Shown piece after piece: positions 1 through 12,479 of a stretch of 64,000 bases of DNA (position 1 is the first letter of the stretch; every line of letters starts with the position of its first letter). The translations under genes were made by a program, and so were the position numbers. The DNA is from Polytrichum commune (taxonomy: Eukaryota; Streptophyta; Polytrichopsida; Polytrichales; Polytrichaceae), in contig OX485807.1 in assembly GCA_950295325.1 (NCBI GenBank), forward strand, positions 3,414,501-3,478,500. The letters are read 5' to 3'. The notes under the pieces were generated by a model that had not been told where the DNA came from, made no database searches, and saw nothing but the letters and a program-made list of their open reading frames with translations.

Positions 1-208
1 CCGAGTTGCGGTGAGAGCCAAAGCTCCGAGCAATGCACAGGGTGGGAGGAGCAGTATGATTGATCCTGCCGCCCGTGCGCTAGCTAGGCTACTACAACAA
101 CAAAATCTTCAGCAACTCAACGCGTGCCAGCGATTCTAGGAGGAAGGGGGAGTGGGAGGCGGGGGTGGTGGACCGAATTGTATCATCATTTAGAGGTTGT
201 GGTTCTGG

Positions 209-1558
209 ATGACTTTCTCCTGGCGTTCGCTGTGTTGTGGGTCAGCATGTGTAGGCAAGTCATCATCCGCAGCGGGAGGGCCCGGGTCAGATCCCGCAAC
301 AGCGAAGAAGAAGGTGGTGAAGGGGAAGAAGGGGCAAGTGGTGCAGAAGCCAGTGGACAACACATTCTATGGCCCCCGAATCTTCACATACAAGGAGCTT
401 ACAGCTGCCACCAAGGAGTTTAGTAGCGAGGAACTTCTAGGCCGTGGCGCCTTCGGAAGCGTGTACAAGGGCACCCTGAGTGACGGCTCCGTGGTGGCAG
501 TGAAGCAGATCGCACACGATTCCAATCAAGGGGAGCGCGAGTTTCTGGCCGAGGTTTCCATCATCAGCCGCATCCGCCACCGCAACTTGGTGCAGCTGCA
601 GGGATGGTGTCACGAGAAAGGTAACTTGCTCCTTGTCTATGACTTTATGCCCAACGGAAGCCTTGACAAGCTCCTGGAAAACAACAACAACAATGCTAAT
701 AACAATGTTGCTAATGGCGATGATTCAATCCCCAAGACCACCTCTGCCCTTGGGTGGGATGTGCGACATAGCGTCTTGCGGGGTGTGGCATGTGCCTTGT
801 CTTACTTGCATGAAGAGTGCCAGCAATGTGTGCTTCACCGGGACGTGAAACCAAGCAATGTGCTTCTGGACGAGAATTTCAGCCCACATTTGGCAGACTT
901 CGGGTTAGCGAGGTTGATTCATCATACCACCGAGAATGTGCAGACCACCATCATTGCGGGCACCCGAGGGTACCTAGCCCCGGAGCTAATTCAAGTGGGG
1001 AAAGCTTCCACGAAATCGGATGTGTTCAGTTTCGGGGTGTTGGCTTTGGAGGTTGCCACGGGGCGCAGGCCGTTGGAGAAGAACAAGCCTGAGAATGTGA
1101 ACTTGGGGTTAGTGGACACGGTGTGGAAGGCACATGAGGCTAATGACTTGTTGAGCATGTCTGATCCGAAGCTGCAAGGTGCACATGAGCCTGAGAAGAT
1201 GCGAACGTTGCTGCAAATGGGTTTGTTCTGTTGCCATCCTGATCCAGAGGCTAGGCCACCCATGAGCTTTGTTCGCCAGTGGTTTATTCAAGAAGTTCCT
1301 CTCCCTGCTCTCCCCCCTGTGAAACCCCGCGTGACTTATGCCCTTGGCCCGCCATCGCCAGCCAAGCTTGCCTTGCCTGCGCCGGAGCCCAAGCTTGCAA
1401 TCGAAGGGCCTCCTCCGAAAGCTTTAGCCATTGAAGGTCCTCCTCAAAAGCAGCAGCAGCAGAGCAACAATAACACGACAACCGCCAATGGCACTAGCCC
1501 TAGCCCTAGCCCTCGGTCACCTAACCCCCGGTCCAGCCCAACGTCGGCGAGCCCTTAG
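209..1558 (+). CDS. Receptor-like Ser/Thr kinase, L-type lectin receptor kinase-like, cytoplasmic part
   Basis: Encodes a complete RLK/Pelle-type kinase domain. Counting residues from a TTG codon at 197 (four codons before the first ATG, at 209), the Gly loop GRGAFGSVYKG is near 82-92, the ATP lysine (AVK) near 103, the catalytic loop HRDVKPSN at 214-221, DFG at 234-236 and APE at 261-263. It is an RD kinase and should be active. An Asn-rich insert (about 151-166) sits after the GSLDKLL helix, and the C-terminal tail is Pro/Ala/Ser-rich with a repeated AIEGPP motif. The FTYKEL...T start of the domain and the overall pattern resemble L-type lectin receptor kinases (LecRK), which perceive ligands at the plasma membrane. 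The lectin ectodomain is not visible: only 208 bases lie upstream. A hydrophobic, TM-like stretch (VVVLDDFLLAFAVLWV) occurs just upstream but in another frame, so the true start, a splice junction or a frameshift is unresolved. No intron interrupts the kinase. Confidence 0.85.
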   Translation: MTFSWRSLCCGSACVGKSSSAAGGPGSDPATAKKKVVKGKKGQVVQKPVDNTFYGPRIFTYKELTAATKEFSSEELLGRGAFGSVYKGTLSDGSVVAVKQIAHDSNQGEREFLAEVSIISRIRHRNLVQLQGWCHEKGNLLLVYDFMPNGSLDKLLENNNNNANNNVANGDDSIPKTTSALGWDVRHSVLRGVACALSYLHEECQQCVLHRDVKPSNVLLDENFSPHLADFGLARLIHHTTENVQTTIIAGTRGYLAPELIQVGKASTKSDVFSFGVLALEVATGRRPLEKNKPENVNLGLVDTVWKAHEANDLLSMSDPKLQGAHEPEKMRTLLQMGLFCCHPDPEARPPMSFVRQWFIQEVPLPALPPVKPRVTYALGPPSPAKLALPAPEPKLAIEGPPPKALAIEGPPQKQQQQSNNNTTTANGTSPSPSPRSPNPRSSPTSASP

Positions 1559-1569
1559 CAAGATGCTTC

Positions 1570-1575
1570 AATAAA
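1570..1575 (+). terminator. AATAAA polyadenylation-like signal of the kinase gene
   Basis: An AATAAA hexamer lies 12 bases after the TAG stop of the kinase ORF. That is close for a plant gene, so a more distal signal (another AATAAA occurs near 1950) may be the one used. Confidence 0.35.
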
Positions 1576-3061
1576 CTCAACGTGGCAATCCATGGCCGGT
1601 AAATAGCAGCAGCAGGCATCTCGCTCTGCACCGAATTGGCGTGCAGAATTTGGCCCAAGCTTAGAGTAGAGGATGATTTATATAGGCACTAGAAATTTGT
1701 ATCTACAGAGGAAATAGCGTACATACTTGATTGGAAGTGGATGATTCACTGCTTCGGTACTTGTAGCAGCAACAGCAGCTTGGATCTGAACGAATTTTCT
1801 TTCAGACAGGTCTGACGAGTTGGAGGGGGGGGGGAGGGAGGAGGCCCATGAATGTGGTGCTACATTTTGTCATATAGTTTCTCTTTAAGCGCTGGCAAAC
1901 CTGATGAATGTCTAGCCGACGCATTGCAATTCAGAGAAGATTCACTGCAATAAAATCCCTATTCAATGTCAAGTGTGGCTTGGACCAAAAGCATACTTCC
2001 TTTGAGTAGTTTTCCGATGTCAAACTTGTATCATCTCCTGTTCAGTACTCATAAATGTCTTTCCAGATCATTGCAATGAAACCCTTCCGATGTAGCCTGG
2101 AGGAATGTTTTCGATGTTCAGCATTCTTTAGATCAAGCATCCTCGCATATTTTGCCAAATCGGAGACGATTAAATGCAATTTAATCTGGCTTGGAGGAAG
2201 CATGCTCCATTAATTGTGTAGTTAAATGTCAAACTTGCTGTTTCCTGTTGCGCAATTTTTGAATTTCGTGTGAACAAACGGTAGCTTCACATGGCTATGG
2301 CCATATATTGAGTGATTTTACTGCTTGACTTCCGAATTTCCAGTGCGGAATTGCTCAATACACCATTGCTACGTATCCAGTATGGAGCATCTAGTAAAAG
2401 AAATCGTGATCTGCGTAGGATCACGTATGGAAGAAACTGAACTTGGTCGCTTTAAAGACTTTGTAACCTACCTCTCAATCTTCCACTGGGAATTCGAGAT
2501 GTTGACATTTACAGTTTGGTATCGAGGGTTTGAAATTGAAAGAGATGGAAATGGAACTGCACATCGATGAGATGTTGACACCATGGAATAATACCATGTT
2601 CTTGTAGACGGAGCGCAATGCCAATTGATTCTCATCCTCCACTATGTCTCACAGCTGCCGGATCTTGTTGGCTCAAAATCTCTCTTCAGAACCTAATGAG
2701 TTCCTGCTCATAACCCTAATGAGTTCCTAATACAGGAACATTGCTCTGCTCCTTTCTGAATCTACCAAAGATGCCTTCAGTTGCAAGAGCAGTGCCCGGC
2801 TTGTTGCTGCACGATCCACTTAGGTCAAAAGTGGGAGGTGAATGCGTTTGAGCCGACACTTGGGCTGATGAGAAATGAATTAAAAAGAGAGTTGAAAATC
2901 GATTGAATGGCAGGTCGAGGTGGTCCCCAAATTATGTCCTGTCAACTATAGAAGAGGCACCTATTCCCATTGAGCACCCATCAGCAATCTATACGGTACC
3001 AGGATTGTGAGCAGGCTGGGATTGAATTTCGATTAGGTCGGAATCAATAGTGTCATGACAC

Positions 3062-3330
3062 ATGCCTTGTGTTTGAGTGTTAAAATGAGGAGGAATGAGC
3101 GGCTATGGCATTCTAGACGTTGATACTATGTTCGGATCAACTTTTGACTTCAAAAATTCACAAAATTTCAGTCTAAAGAATAAAATTATCATATTTCTTG
3201 TAATCCTTCTAGTTTCTATCTTCCTACACGGGAAAATCTTGCACTTTGCCTTATGCTTCTCCGGATCCGGCGCAGAATTTCTAAAATGATTGGTTATGGG
3301 CGCCTCTGCTCTATTCTACCCACCTGGAAT
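3062..3330 (+). repeat. Dispersed repeat, copy 1 (partner at 55.76 kb)
   Basis: This stretch aligns by eye with 55758-55955. Shared blocks in the same order are ACACATG, TTGAGTGTTAAA, AATGAGCG, CTAGAC.TTGATA, an A-rich CAAAAATTCA block and GGGCGCCTCT. The copies are diverged and gapped. The class is unknown; no TIR, LTR end or coding capacity could be assigned. Confidence 0.5.
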
Positions 3331-3474
3331 GAGCCGGATTGAGGTGACCTGGATCTTTTGATGGGAAGTACACTTGTTTACTGCAGATTGATTCCCCCAC
3401 TCACTGCCAGGTAAGAATTGTTGTCACTCCCCCAAGCTCCCGATTGACGACGTCAGGCACTTTGTACTTCCCTT

Positions 3475-3494
3475 CCCTAGCTAGCTAGCTAGCT
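3475..3494. repeat. (CTAG)n microsatellite
   Basis: About four perfect CTAG units in tandem, a self-complementary repeat in intergenic DNA. Confidence 0.8.
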
Positions 3495-4781
3495 CCGGAT
3501 GATTTTAGATAGCCGGCCTGCCAATTGGTGCAGTTAAGTAAGTACTGTCGAATCTGCTTCCCAACTTCTCGTCAATTTCCGCCTCATAAACAAACCTCAC
3601 ACGGGCCACTGACACCCGCCCCCCAGCTCTCCCTCCATCTCCTGGTCAGCGAGAGGGAACTTATTCCACATGTACCAGGGTAATCTTCGTTCCTCCAACA
3701 TAACTCATCACAAGAGCAGAAGGGCTCGTCACAATGTTTCATCCATGTAGGCGTGGAATCGTCCATAATTTAAAGATTATGTTCGTGAACTGATCGGTTA
3801 TGGCTGATAACTAGATTAGTAGGAGGATGACAAGCCGTAGATCCAACGAGTTATCCATCCTCCTCTCGTTGGTTATCTAGTTCATAAATGTGTGTAGTCC
3901 AAAGGTTGTTTTTTTTGGGTTTATTAAACACCGGCATTAGTTTCAAAGTCTCCGAATTAGTATAGTTGTAAGCATGTGAGATGCATCAACTAGAAAACTA
4001 TATGAGGTCAAGTGTTTTTATGTTGGATGGATGAGAGGTACACATGTATGTGGCAATTTTGTCTTAGACCCTCTCCCTACCTAGACCCACTTCTTGTAAA
4101 AGGTAAGGTGAATATTCACATGATCGATACATATTTTGTGGCTTAGGGTTTAGGACTCATACATTTTGTTGGTTTTAGGGTACAACAATATGTACTTTAA
4201 ACTCCGCAAACATTTTCAACTATTGAATCGGCTTAGGAATTGCCTCAACAATTGTGAATCACGAAGATTGTCTTTTAAGTTTCAAAATCATAGTAGAGAT
4301 GAAAAATTTATAAGACTCTGAATTGAAGATTGTCTCGCTCTTTTAGTGATTACATGACTCCCCCAATTGTGTCTATGAACAACCTAGAATATTATTCATA
4401 ATTTGAGCACATAGTCCAATATCATTGTGACATGTATCTTTATGGGGTGTAATCAATGGCAGCTTGATGTTTTGATGTCCAATGTCCTCATAGTCTCTCA
4501 AGCTGGATAAAATACTTCTCTAAGTCGAGGCTTTAGTTCTTGCTCTAGAGTCTACACGCATCCAACCTGTATTAATTAAAGTCCTACCATGGGGTTAATG
4601 TAGATAAGCCTACTACAGTTACTCCTGGGTGGTTTGGCCTCTTCTGATGTGCAATAAACTCTTTTTAAAAAAGAAGAAAAATTCAACAAATCTTGTACTA
4701 AACCAATGACATGAGAATGGGGTGAAAGTGACAAAATGTCAATATTTGATGAAGTTCCAAAAATGACATGTGCGTCCCTCC

Positions 4782-5638
4782 CAAGGTTGTCTATTGTGTC
4801 GTGACGGAGGCTAATCTCGGCATAATGTCGTGCCGTCACGACACGTATCCGTCACGACATTATGCCGGATGCTGTCTTTATCCTGACGGACTTGAATTTT
4901 ACCGAATTCTGTGTGTAATTACATTACCCCATTTCGGACACGTAGGATGTAAGATGTCCACGTGTGATGACATGTCAGCAAAGTAGAGGTAAAGTGGGGA
5001 AAAAATTACTAGCGCCCGTCCGCCCCGTTCCCACCCCGTCCGCCCCCGTTCCCAACCCCCGTCCGCCCCGTCCGCCCCGTTCCCAACCCCCGTCCGCTCC
5101 GTTCCCCCCCCCCCCCCCCGTCCGCCCCCGTTCCCAACCCCCGTCAAAAAAAAAAAAAAAAAAAAACTTGTTCCCTCCCCGTCCGCCCCGTTCTCAACCC
5201 CCGTCCGCTCCGTTTCCCCTCCCCCCCCCCGTCAAAAAAAAAAAAAAAACCTTGTTCCCTCCCCGTCCACCCCGTTCCCGCCCCCGTCCGCTCCGTTCCC
5301 GACCCCGTCCGCCCCCGTTCCCTCCCCCGTCCGCCCCACCCTCGTCCCCCGTTCGCCCCACACCCTCCTTAGTCATATTTTACTACTTTGATTTTAACAG
5401 AATGATAAACATAATGGCAAAATGGTTTACCTGGCGCTAGGCATATCCACGTCCACGTCGGCCTTTTTTGCCACATAGGACGCCACCTTGGCAAGAAGGT
5501 AAGTATTTTACCCACCCTACTAGCTTCCCCCTAGGTTGACCCTACGTGGACCCTATTGTGTCGTGACGGAGGGGTCCGTCACAACACGACACGTCATGAC
5601 GGCACGACACCGTCATAACGGCGGGATAGACAACCCTG
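4782..5638. mobile_element. Non-autonomous hAT-like DNA transposon (857 bp)
   Basis: The ends are inverted: CAAGGTTGTCTAT on the left and, read inward from the right, CAGGGTTGTCTAT (12 of 13 match). A perfect 8-bp target duplication, gtccctcc, flanks the element at 4774-4781 and 5639-5646. An 8-bp duplication with a CAGGG-type terminus is diagnostic of the hAT superfamily. Subterminal regions are full of the motif GTCGTGACGG and its complement, with a 15-bp-arm palindrome at 4818-4832/4853-4867. There is no transposase; the centre is a C-rich and poly-A array. It must have been mobilised in trans. Confidence 0.85.
5020..5370. repeat. C-rich tandem array with poly-A tracts inside the hAT element
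   Basis: Degenerate units of the form CGTCCGCCCCGTTCCC(AA)CCCC are repeated, interrupted by a C-run near 5106-5119 and two A-runs (about 22 and 17 bases). One strand is almost pure C plus A and the other G plus T. Any Pro/Arg-rich reading frame here is a by-product of this composition. Confidence 0.85.
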
Positions 5639-5646
5639 GTCCCTCC

Positions 5647-7259
5647 TTCAGTGATTATAATTCAAGTATGGATATTTAATAAACTAATCAGTGTTGAGTA
5701 GCTGTTAAGCATTGATGTTCTGGCCATCCCAACCTAAGACCTGTTGTATGGTTCCTTGGACTAATATTGGAAGCAATCAGTTAGAAGAGACCTTTGAACC
5801 GCTTTAAACCTCAAAAGAGGGCTTCCGAACGAGGCTGGTGTTTGAATAACACATGTCGTCTCACGGCTGTTTCTACCAAGAATTTGTCATCTGTAATGAT
5901 CTGCATGCATCTGATGCCTACGTTCAGTTGAGAGGTGGATTGAGAGCTGATTTCAAAACCACAAAAACAAAATTATTCCTGCAACCAGATGCACGTACTG
6001 GTATAGATCATTGAATTTGGCGAGTTTCTCTACAAACGAAGCATCTCCAAAGGGGCCTCGGTGGGAGCTCCAAAAGTGGCAGTTAGTAGCGTTCGAAGAG
6101 AACGACGCGAATGATGAGGAGGTTGACTTGACCTCTCATCAGAGCTGCCATGAAATCATTCCAGCAAAGGGCTCACCACATTGGCTCTGCAGTTAGATTT
6201 GGACCCAATTCCTCATAGAAATCATCACCATTCCCGGAATCTTCAGGGCTTTCTTTTCGCCTCCTTCAAAGGTGTTTGTAGTTTCGTAGCTAGCCAGGCA
6301 ATTCTATTGGTTTCCATATTATTCGAGTGGAATTTTTGGGTCTCTAGGTTCCGACATGTTGGATTGGGGGATTGATTGCTTTAGAAATCCTCACTCTACT
6401 TGAGTCAATCTGAAGTCAATCTTAAGCACCATGGTCCACCATAACGATCCTATGTGTTTTCGAGCAGTCCATCTATTTAAAAGAAAATTTCCATCAGTGC
6501 ACTTGTAGGTATTATTTGACCTCAGCTGTAACATATTTTTTGTGTTCTACCCAAAACAAATCAAAGTTGTCAAAATTTGTGTCAAGATGATACACTTTGA
6601 CCTCCAACTTGAATGTATGAATCATGTGTGCAATGGAGATAAGGTTTTTTTTTGGGTGATTATTATTACTATCATTTTAATATATATTATTGGTGTCAAC
6701 TAAGGGGTTGGGCCTTTTGTTGGGTAGTGCATTGTCTATCTTTTTAGAATGAAAAATCTCATCTTTCAACTTTTCAAATTGATTTTGAAGTGCCTTAAAT
6801 TTCTAGAGGCCAAAGAAAATTCTTCCCAAAATTGCTTACAATAGTTCAATCCAATTCAACAACTTATTAAAGGAAAACCAACACTTCTTATGGTAGAATT
6901 GGCATTGTAAAGTCATGCCTTTTCACATAAACTTCTAGTTGTCCACATGTTCAAAATTGGAAAATTATAACGTAAATGTGTACATTGGTATGGTCGGGCA
7001 ACGGTGATTGCGTGGACAAAAACATCTCCCTCGACCTTTAGGGGTTGAGTGTCAGAATTTATAGTAATCACATGCATTATCAAAATCACTTCCAAAGTCT
7101 GACATGAATGGTTGAATATGGACATCACATCAGATTGTAAACTACATACTACATAAGCTGAACATGAGGTAGCAATTTACCATCACCTTTGGTTCAAGTT
7201 TAATTTTTTTATTCTCAAACAATTTATAACTAATCTACTCAAACAAGTTGTATTTAGCC
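5647..7259. other. Intergenic DNA, no gene recognised
   Basis: No coding or repeat structure that I can support. A 61-codon ORF at 6011-6196 has ordinary amino-acid composition but matches nothing I recognise and has no visible splice context. Confidence 0.5.
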
Positions 7260-8615
7260 TACAAGGAAACATTGTGGGCTCCGATGTATTCAGTGGCCCC
7301 CTCCAAATAAATATAGTGGCCAAACTCCCTCGCCACCCAAATATCCTCAAAGTTGAATTATATGCCTACTTCTCAGAGTATAGTGTACCAAAACACTCAC
7401 TATTGACACATATGTTTTCATAAATAATGTCAACAACATATACCTGCTACTAAGTCATATCAGAATCCCCTCCTCCCAATTCAACCACCCGGACAAACTC
7501 CTCATAACATATAATATACATGCAATATAAACCTCATCACACAACATTTATACTCAAAAAATTAGAACCCACTCAAATATCCTAGGCAATGAAGCAACGC
7601 ACAAATGGGAGCCGAACAACCGTACATCATGCATATCCCCTTCCACCACATTGGCCAACCAACACCATACTAGCCCTCAATCCCCACAACCTCCACCTAA
7701 CATAGAAAAAGAATACAAAAAATGCTCTCATGTCACATGCAACGAATAAAACCCCAAACAACAATAAATGGCTAGACACCAAGGGTCTCCACCCCAAATG
7801 GTCCAACCTTCTTGGGGATGCCCCTTAGATCACAGATGCCCAAATCACCCATGTCCTCAAATTCCAATACGAAAGGTACCTTGGCAACTACCGCAAAATA
7901 CAAGTCCTTAAAGAAAACATATCACCCCTGTGCAATTTATGCAACACCCGCCAAAATGATAACTGCCTCCACTTATTGTCTTGTTGCAAAAACAAACACA
8001 TAAACAACCTAAGAACCAAGTGGCACAATAAAGCGGTACATGCCCTAGCTGACATTCTATTATCCCACCCCATGACACGTTGCTTCAAACTCATTAACTC
8101 CGGTAAACTTAAAGACCGCACACCAAATAATACAATACCCTCACGGCTACTCGTTCCCTTGTACTTGCTTCCTCCCACGCTGCCAATGCCCGGCCAAATT
8201 ACGCCCAAACATTTCATGTGTACTTGGAAACCCCCCCCCCCCCCTGCGCGCACGGGCCAAACCACCCTTCTCCCCACACTCCACCTTAAACATATAAATT
8301 ATTGAATTCACATACTATAATGATAGATTTCCCACAACCGCGATAGCATGCTAACTCAACAAAGTATGTTGCACTCCAACCACTAATATCCCAACAAGGC
8401 TAGAATGTACTACCACCCATAATCCTCACTACAAGTATAAGAGGACCCATACACAATCACAATGTCCAAAGCCTCAAAGACCTCAATCTTACTCCCCATA
8501 ATACCCACAAACTAATGAAGGCCTTCTCCCAAATAGCCATACAATATTTAACATGCTATATACTCAACAAATGTAAATTTGAAGAGGAACAATCCCCAGT
8601 CCCACTAGACTAAAA
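7260..8615 (+). mobile_element. LINE relic A: RNase H and RLE part, decayed
   Basis: Translated in shifting frames it aligns with the 3' half of LINE copy C (35931-40272). At 7262 the RNase H start reads GN.VGSDVFS (copy C GNTAGSGVYS). At about 7570-7600 there is THSNILGNEATH (copy C AHTGITGNEIADA). At 7940-8060 the zinc-knuckle and RLE region reads CNLCN...HLLSCC...WHNKAVHALA (copy C CTLC...HLLSTC...RHNKAVHLIA). At about 8304 IEFTYYNDRFP matches IEFTYCHDRFP. Many stops and frameshifts make it long dead. The 5' end stops within RNase H. A 14-base C-run lies at 8231-8244. Confidence 0.75.
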
Positions 8616-11099
8616 CCCCCAAACACAACAAACACAACTCCTCATTATGGTCTACCTACTAACAATAACTACCATGCGGGCAAGAACGGGAAATGGTGAA
8701 CAAACAATGCATGTCAATGTAATTAAAGCATTGACACTCTTTTTATTTATTCATTATTTTATTTATTTATTGAGCCTACGGAGACATCCTATCTACACCA
8801 TTTATGGTAAGTCATTTTATGTTCTATGATGTCCGAACAACCTATTCAACCTTTGCTAGTGAAATTATATATTAGAGTAGAAAAGTTGTATGACTTTGAA
8901 TAGTAAGTGACACTAAATACCATCGACGGTGTTGTGTAAAACTAAGTTTAGGGTTCTTTTGGAATGCTATGTGAAGTAGAATTGAGGCCCTTAGAAGTAA
9001 CCCTTTGGCTTCTTGTGCTTGGCATGGAGTTCTTGGGGACAAGTTTACATGTTACAAATGAAAGAGAAAGGAAAAAAAGTATATAAAGAGGGCTAAGACG
9101 GAATATTCAATAGTTACTTTTAAATCCAAAAAGTTGTTCCAAGTCATTGGGTTGCCACTTTTTCACTCCAACTTTGTAACTACCACAAACAGAAAAAGGA
9201 AGAAAACATGAAACTTTTTGGGTTTTTTAAAGTTTTTGGCTACATGCAACTATTCAAATAAATCGTGCTAGGCGTTGGAAGTGGATGAGCATCAAATTTG
9301 AGGCATACGTTAAGGTGAGTTCACATGCCATGAAGTGCATGTTTCCTTTGAATGTAGTCCAAGTTTTCAAAATCTATGTTCTAAATGAAAGTAGATGTTA
9401 CACTATAGACAATATTTTAAATGTTAGAAAATGGAATTGAATGTGGATGCATTGATCTCACCATTAGATCCTAAATGCACTTGAAATCATATATGACCCC
9501 GATTACTTACTTGGAGAGGCCATGGGAAGCCACCATATACCAAAGCCAAGGTCCATATGCGAAAGAAAGTCAACCAACATAGAACAAACACAAGCACAAA
9601 CAAAGCAACCACCCACAACCCAAATGATGAAAAGAGGCTGATGGAAAGTAACAAAGCCTAAATAGTTTCCAAGGCCACAAGGCCACACAAGTGAACCACC
9701 ACCATGGGTGGCGCTCAACAATGGACAACACAAATATACAAACCAACACTACCGAGAACGCCATCATAAACGGAATGGTTTAGGGTTCCGGTGTTAAGGT
9801 TTTCTTGACATCTCAAGAAGTTCAAACTAAAAGAGCTGAAAATGACACAGGAAAGATAAAGAATTTCAAAAAATGATCTTTGTTCATTATTATTTTTTTC
9901 AAAAAAAAAAAACATTTAGGAGTCAAAACCCTCTATAAAGGTTCACAACCCACTTGACTTGGGACTCATGGCATCTAGGAAAGCTCATCCAACATAGATA
10001 AAGGAACTCTCATGAAAAAAAAAAAATTCTATAGGTTGAGAGCTAATTCATTCCAACTTAACTCCACCAAGCAAGAGGGTGTTGATATCATAACTACAAG
10101 CACCAAGTATAAACAATATTATTATATTGGTAGAACTTGAAGTGCTTCTTGTTAGCGATTGAAAGGGGGTTTCAATGCACCAAAATTTGACTTCTTTGGA
10201 TTATGTATGCAAATGTTATAAGGGCTCAAAGCTTCTTTGGTAAATAAGTTGAAAAAGTTAGGTGAGCCTGATGTTAAGGAAGTGCACATTCCAAGAAACA
10301 ATATGTGCTTATTGCCTCATATTCTAAGGTGTTGGTTTTGGATAGGGTTCTGAGTTTAGCGCCCTCTACCTTAGACTAGGTAATTCAAGGTCTTTGAAGC
10401 CACTTTTGGAGCGAAATGATATATGTTTTTTTCTTGAAGAATTTTCCAAACCATCGAATAGGTTACTATATTTTTACCTTCACAATGGATGAGCTTATCT
10501 AATACCACAAAACTACTACACCAAAACCCCATGCGTCATAAGAACTATACTATACTATAAAATAAATGCAGCATTAGAACACAACTAGCCAACACCAATC
10601 ACAAAGTTAGTTTAGGGTTTACACATTCAATTAGAAAGCAATTTGTGTCATTGTTCAAGTTCAAGTGGTTAATACCGCTTAATACACAACATCCAACTTT
10701 ATATGCTCAAGTTAGAAAGTTCAAGCCCTAACTCTAACCCCAATGCTGCAAACTATAAAATTTGCCAAAAAAATTGCCACGCCAAAAACTCAGGGTGATC
10801 ACACCCCCCTCATGTTTCATAACCATGTGCTATAATGGGGTATTTAATAGGGGTATTCAAGCACCTCTCGGTATTTTTTCCCTCCCTATTTGTAGATAAA
10901 AAGCTACTTTGATGTATTTTTTAGCATCCTATATTTATTTGTAATTATTTAGAGAGGCAAATTTTTGGCACAATAAATTTTTATTAAATCATACAAGTAC
11001 CAAATAATGGACGGAATGCTATAGCATTGCGAAACCAACTATGTGAGCAACAAACATTCCATATCATTCAAATTGTCATTCATTTGGTTTCAATTAGTA
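8616..11099. other. Intergenic AT-rich DNA
   Basis: No protein-like ORF, RNA gene or bounded element recognised in this stretch. Composition is AT-rich with short A runs. Confidence 0.5.
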
Positions 11100-11582
11100 A
11101 TACGTGTGGGAACACGCGAAAACAAAAACATCCGGATTGGCGTTTCTAAGTGCCCAATCCGGTTTTGTCCGGATGACCCTAGTATCGTCCAGGGATTCTG
11201 TGAAGTGTAGGAGGTCTAGACCTCTCCGTACCTGCTTATCTTCTATTCCTCAGCCAAATTTCCGGAACCCCTGTTTCCGGACTTTTGGTCTTTTGGACAC
11301 TCTTCTTCTTCTTCTTCTGGAGTTGGCCTTTCCGGATTGTATTTCTAGGTCCTAATTATAATGCTTAATCACCCCTCTACGTCTATCCTCTATAATAGGT
11401 GGTTTCTCCCGGAGAAGACGTCCCTTATAAGATTGCGATCCGGAAATTCCCTCACAACCAATCCGGATTGATCAAATCCGTCTTGGCCGGTCACACAGGG
11501 AGCTCCGGATTATCTCTGAGGACTACAACGACCAGAGTAGTCCGGATTCCAACCGGAGATCTGACTCGACGGGATAAGTGGG

Positions 11583-12041
11583 TGACCCGTACCACTTTCC
11601 GGATTGTCCCGTCCACCGGCGATGAGACCTCTTCAGAAGATCAGATTGGCGCAAGTCCGGATCCCTCCCGGTCCTTTGCCCAATCTTCCCCACGGCTATC
11701 TCACCTGGACGTTACCCAGACATCCGGAACAATGAGGTTCCCTTCCCACTACACTCTGGAGATGGCCTCCAATCCTGGATCCTAACTGTTCCGGTCCTCC
11801 CCTCCTCCTTCTGACGGATCGATCCGGTTACCAGTTCCTGGGACTCTATTCAATCTGGGCTAACTGGCCGATCCGTACCACTTCCCGGATTGGTCCGTCT
11901 AAGGACGGTGGGACCTCTTCAGAAGCTCGGATGGCGTAAGTCCGGATCCCTTCCGGATCTCACCCAATCCTCCCAGCGGCTATCCCACCTAGACGTTACT
12001 CAACCATCCGGAACAGTGAGGTTTCCCTCCCACTACACACA
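11583..12041. repeat. Tandem duplication (period about 285 bp) inside the 4-kb element
   Basis: 11583-11757 and 11869-12041 are diverged copies. Both run from CCGTACCACTT through GACCTCTTCAGAAG, CGTTAC, CATCCGGAACA.TGAGG to CCCACTACAC. They lie downstream (3') of the minus-strand ORF. Confidence 0.8.
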
Positions 12042-12479
12042 GAGAGGATCCGCAAGGCAATGACTAGATCTTATCCGGGTCTCCTCTCCCATGTCCTATC
12101 CGGAACTCCTATCCCTCATGTTTTCTTTCCCTTCCGCTTAACGATCTCCGAATCATTCGTACACAAAATCAAGCAAGGAAAGTCAAGGAGTAAGAAATCA
12201 AAAAATTGATTAGAGTAGGAGCAACTAGAATACAACAGTGGAGCAACTCCTTATTCAGCCTTAAGTAGAGGCCCAAAATCCCTAAACTGAGGGCGGTGGC
12301 CCAGGCGGCCGCCGCTACGAAAAACCCTAACTGCATCCTTTCTCCCGGATTTCCCGGATCAAGATCCGGATTTTCCGCTAACAAAACCCGAGGGAGAATT
12401 TTATTCCTCATCTTCAAAAACTCCTAAGTCCTATCTTCCTACCTCTATTCTGCCTAACTGATCTAACTTTCCTCCTAAC

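Larger units (their letters stand above)
1576..4773. other. Intergenic DNA, no gene recognised
   Basis: AT-rich sequence with no ORF resembling a known protein. It holds the kinase 3' flank, a dispersed repeat near 3062-3330 and a short CTAG microsatellite. Longest ORFs are about 80 codons and look random. Confidence 0.6.

Noticed and set aside
4964-5440. 158-codon Pro/Arg/Lys-rich ORF on the plus strand
   Set aside because: It is the translation of the C-rich and poly-A array inside a hAT element, not a gene.
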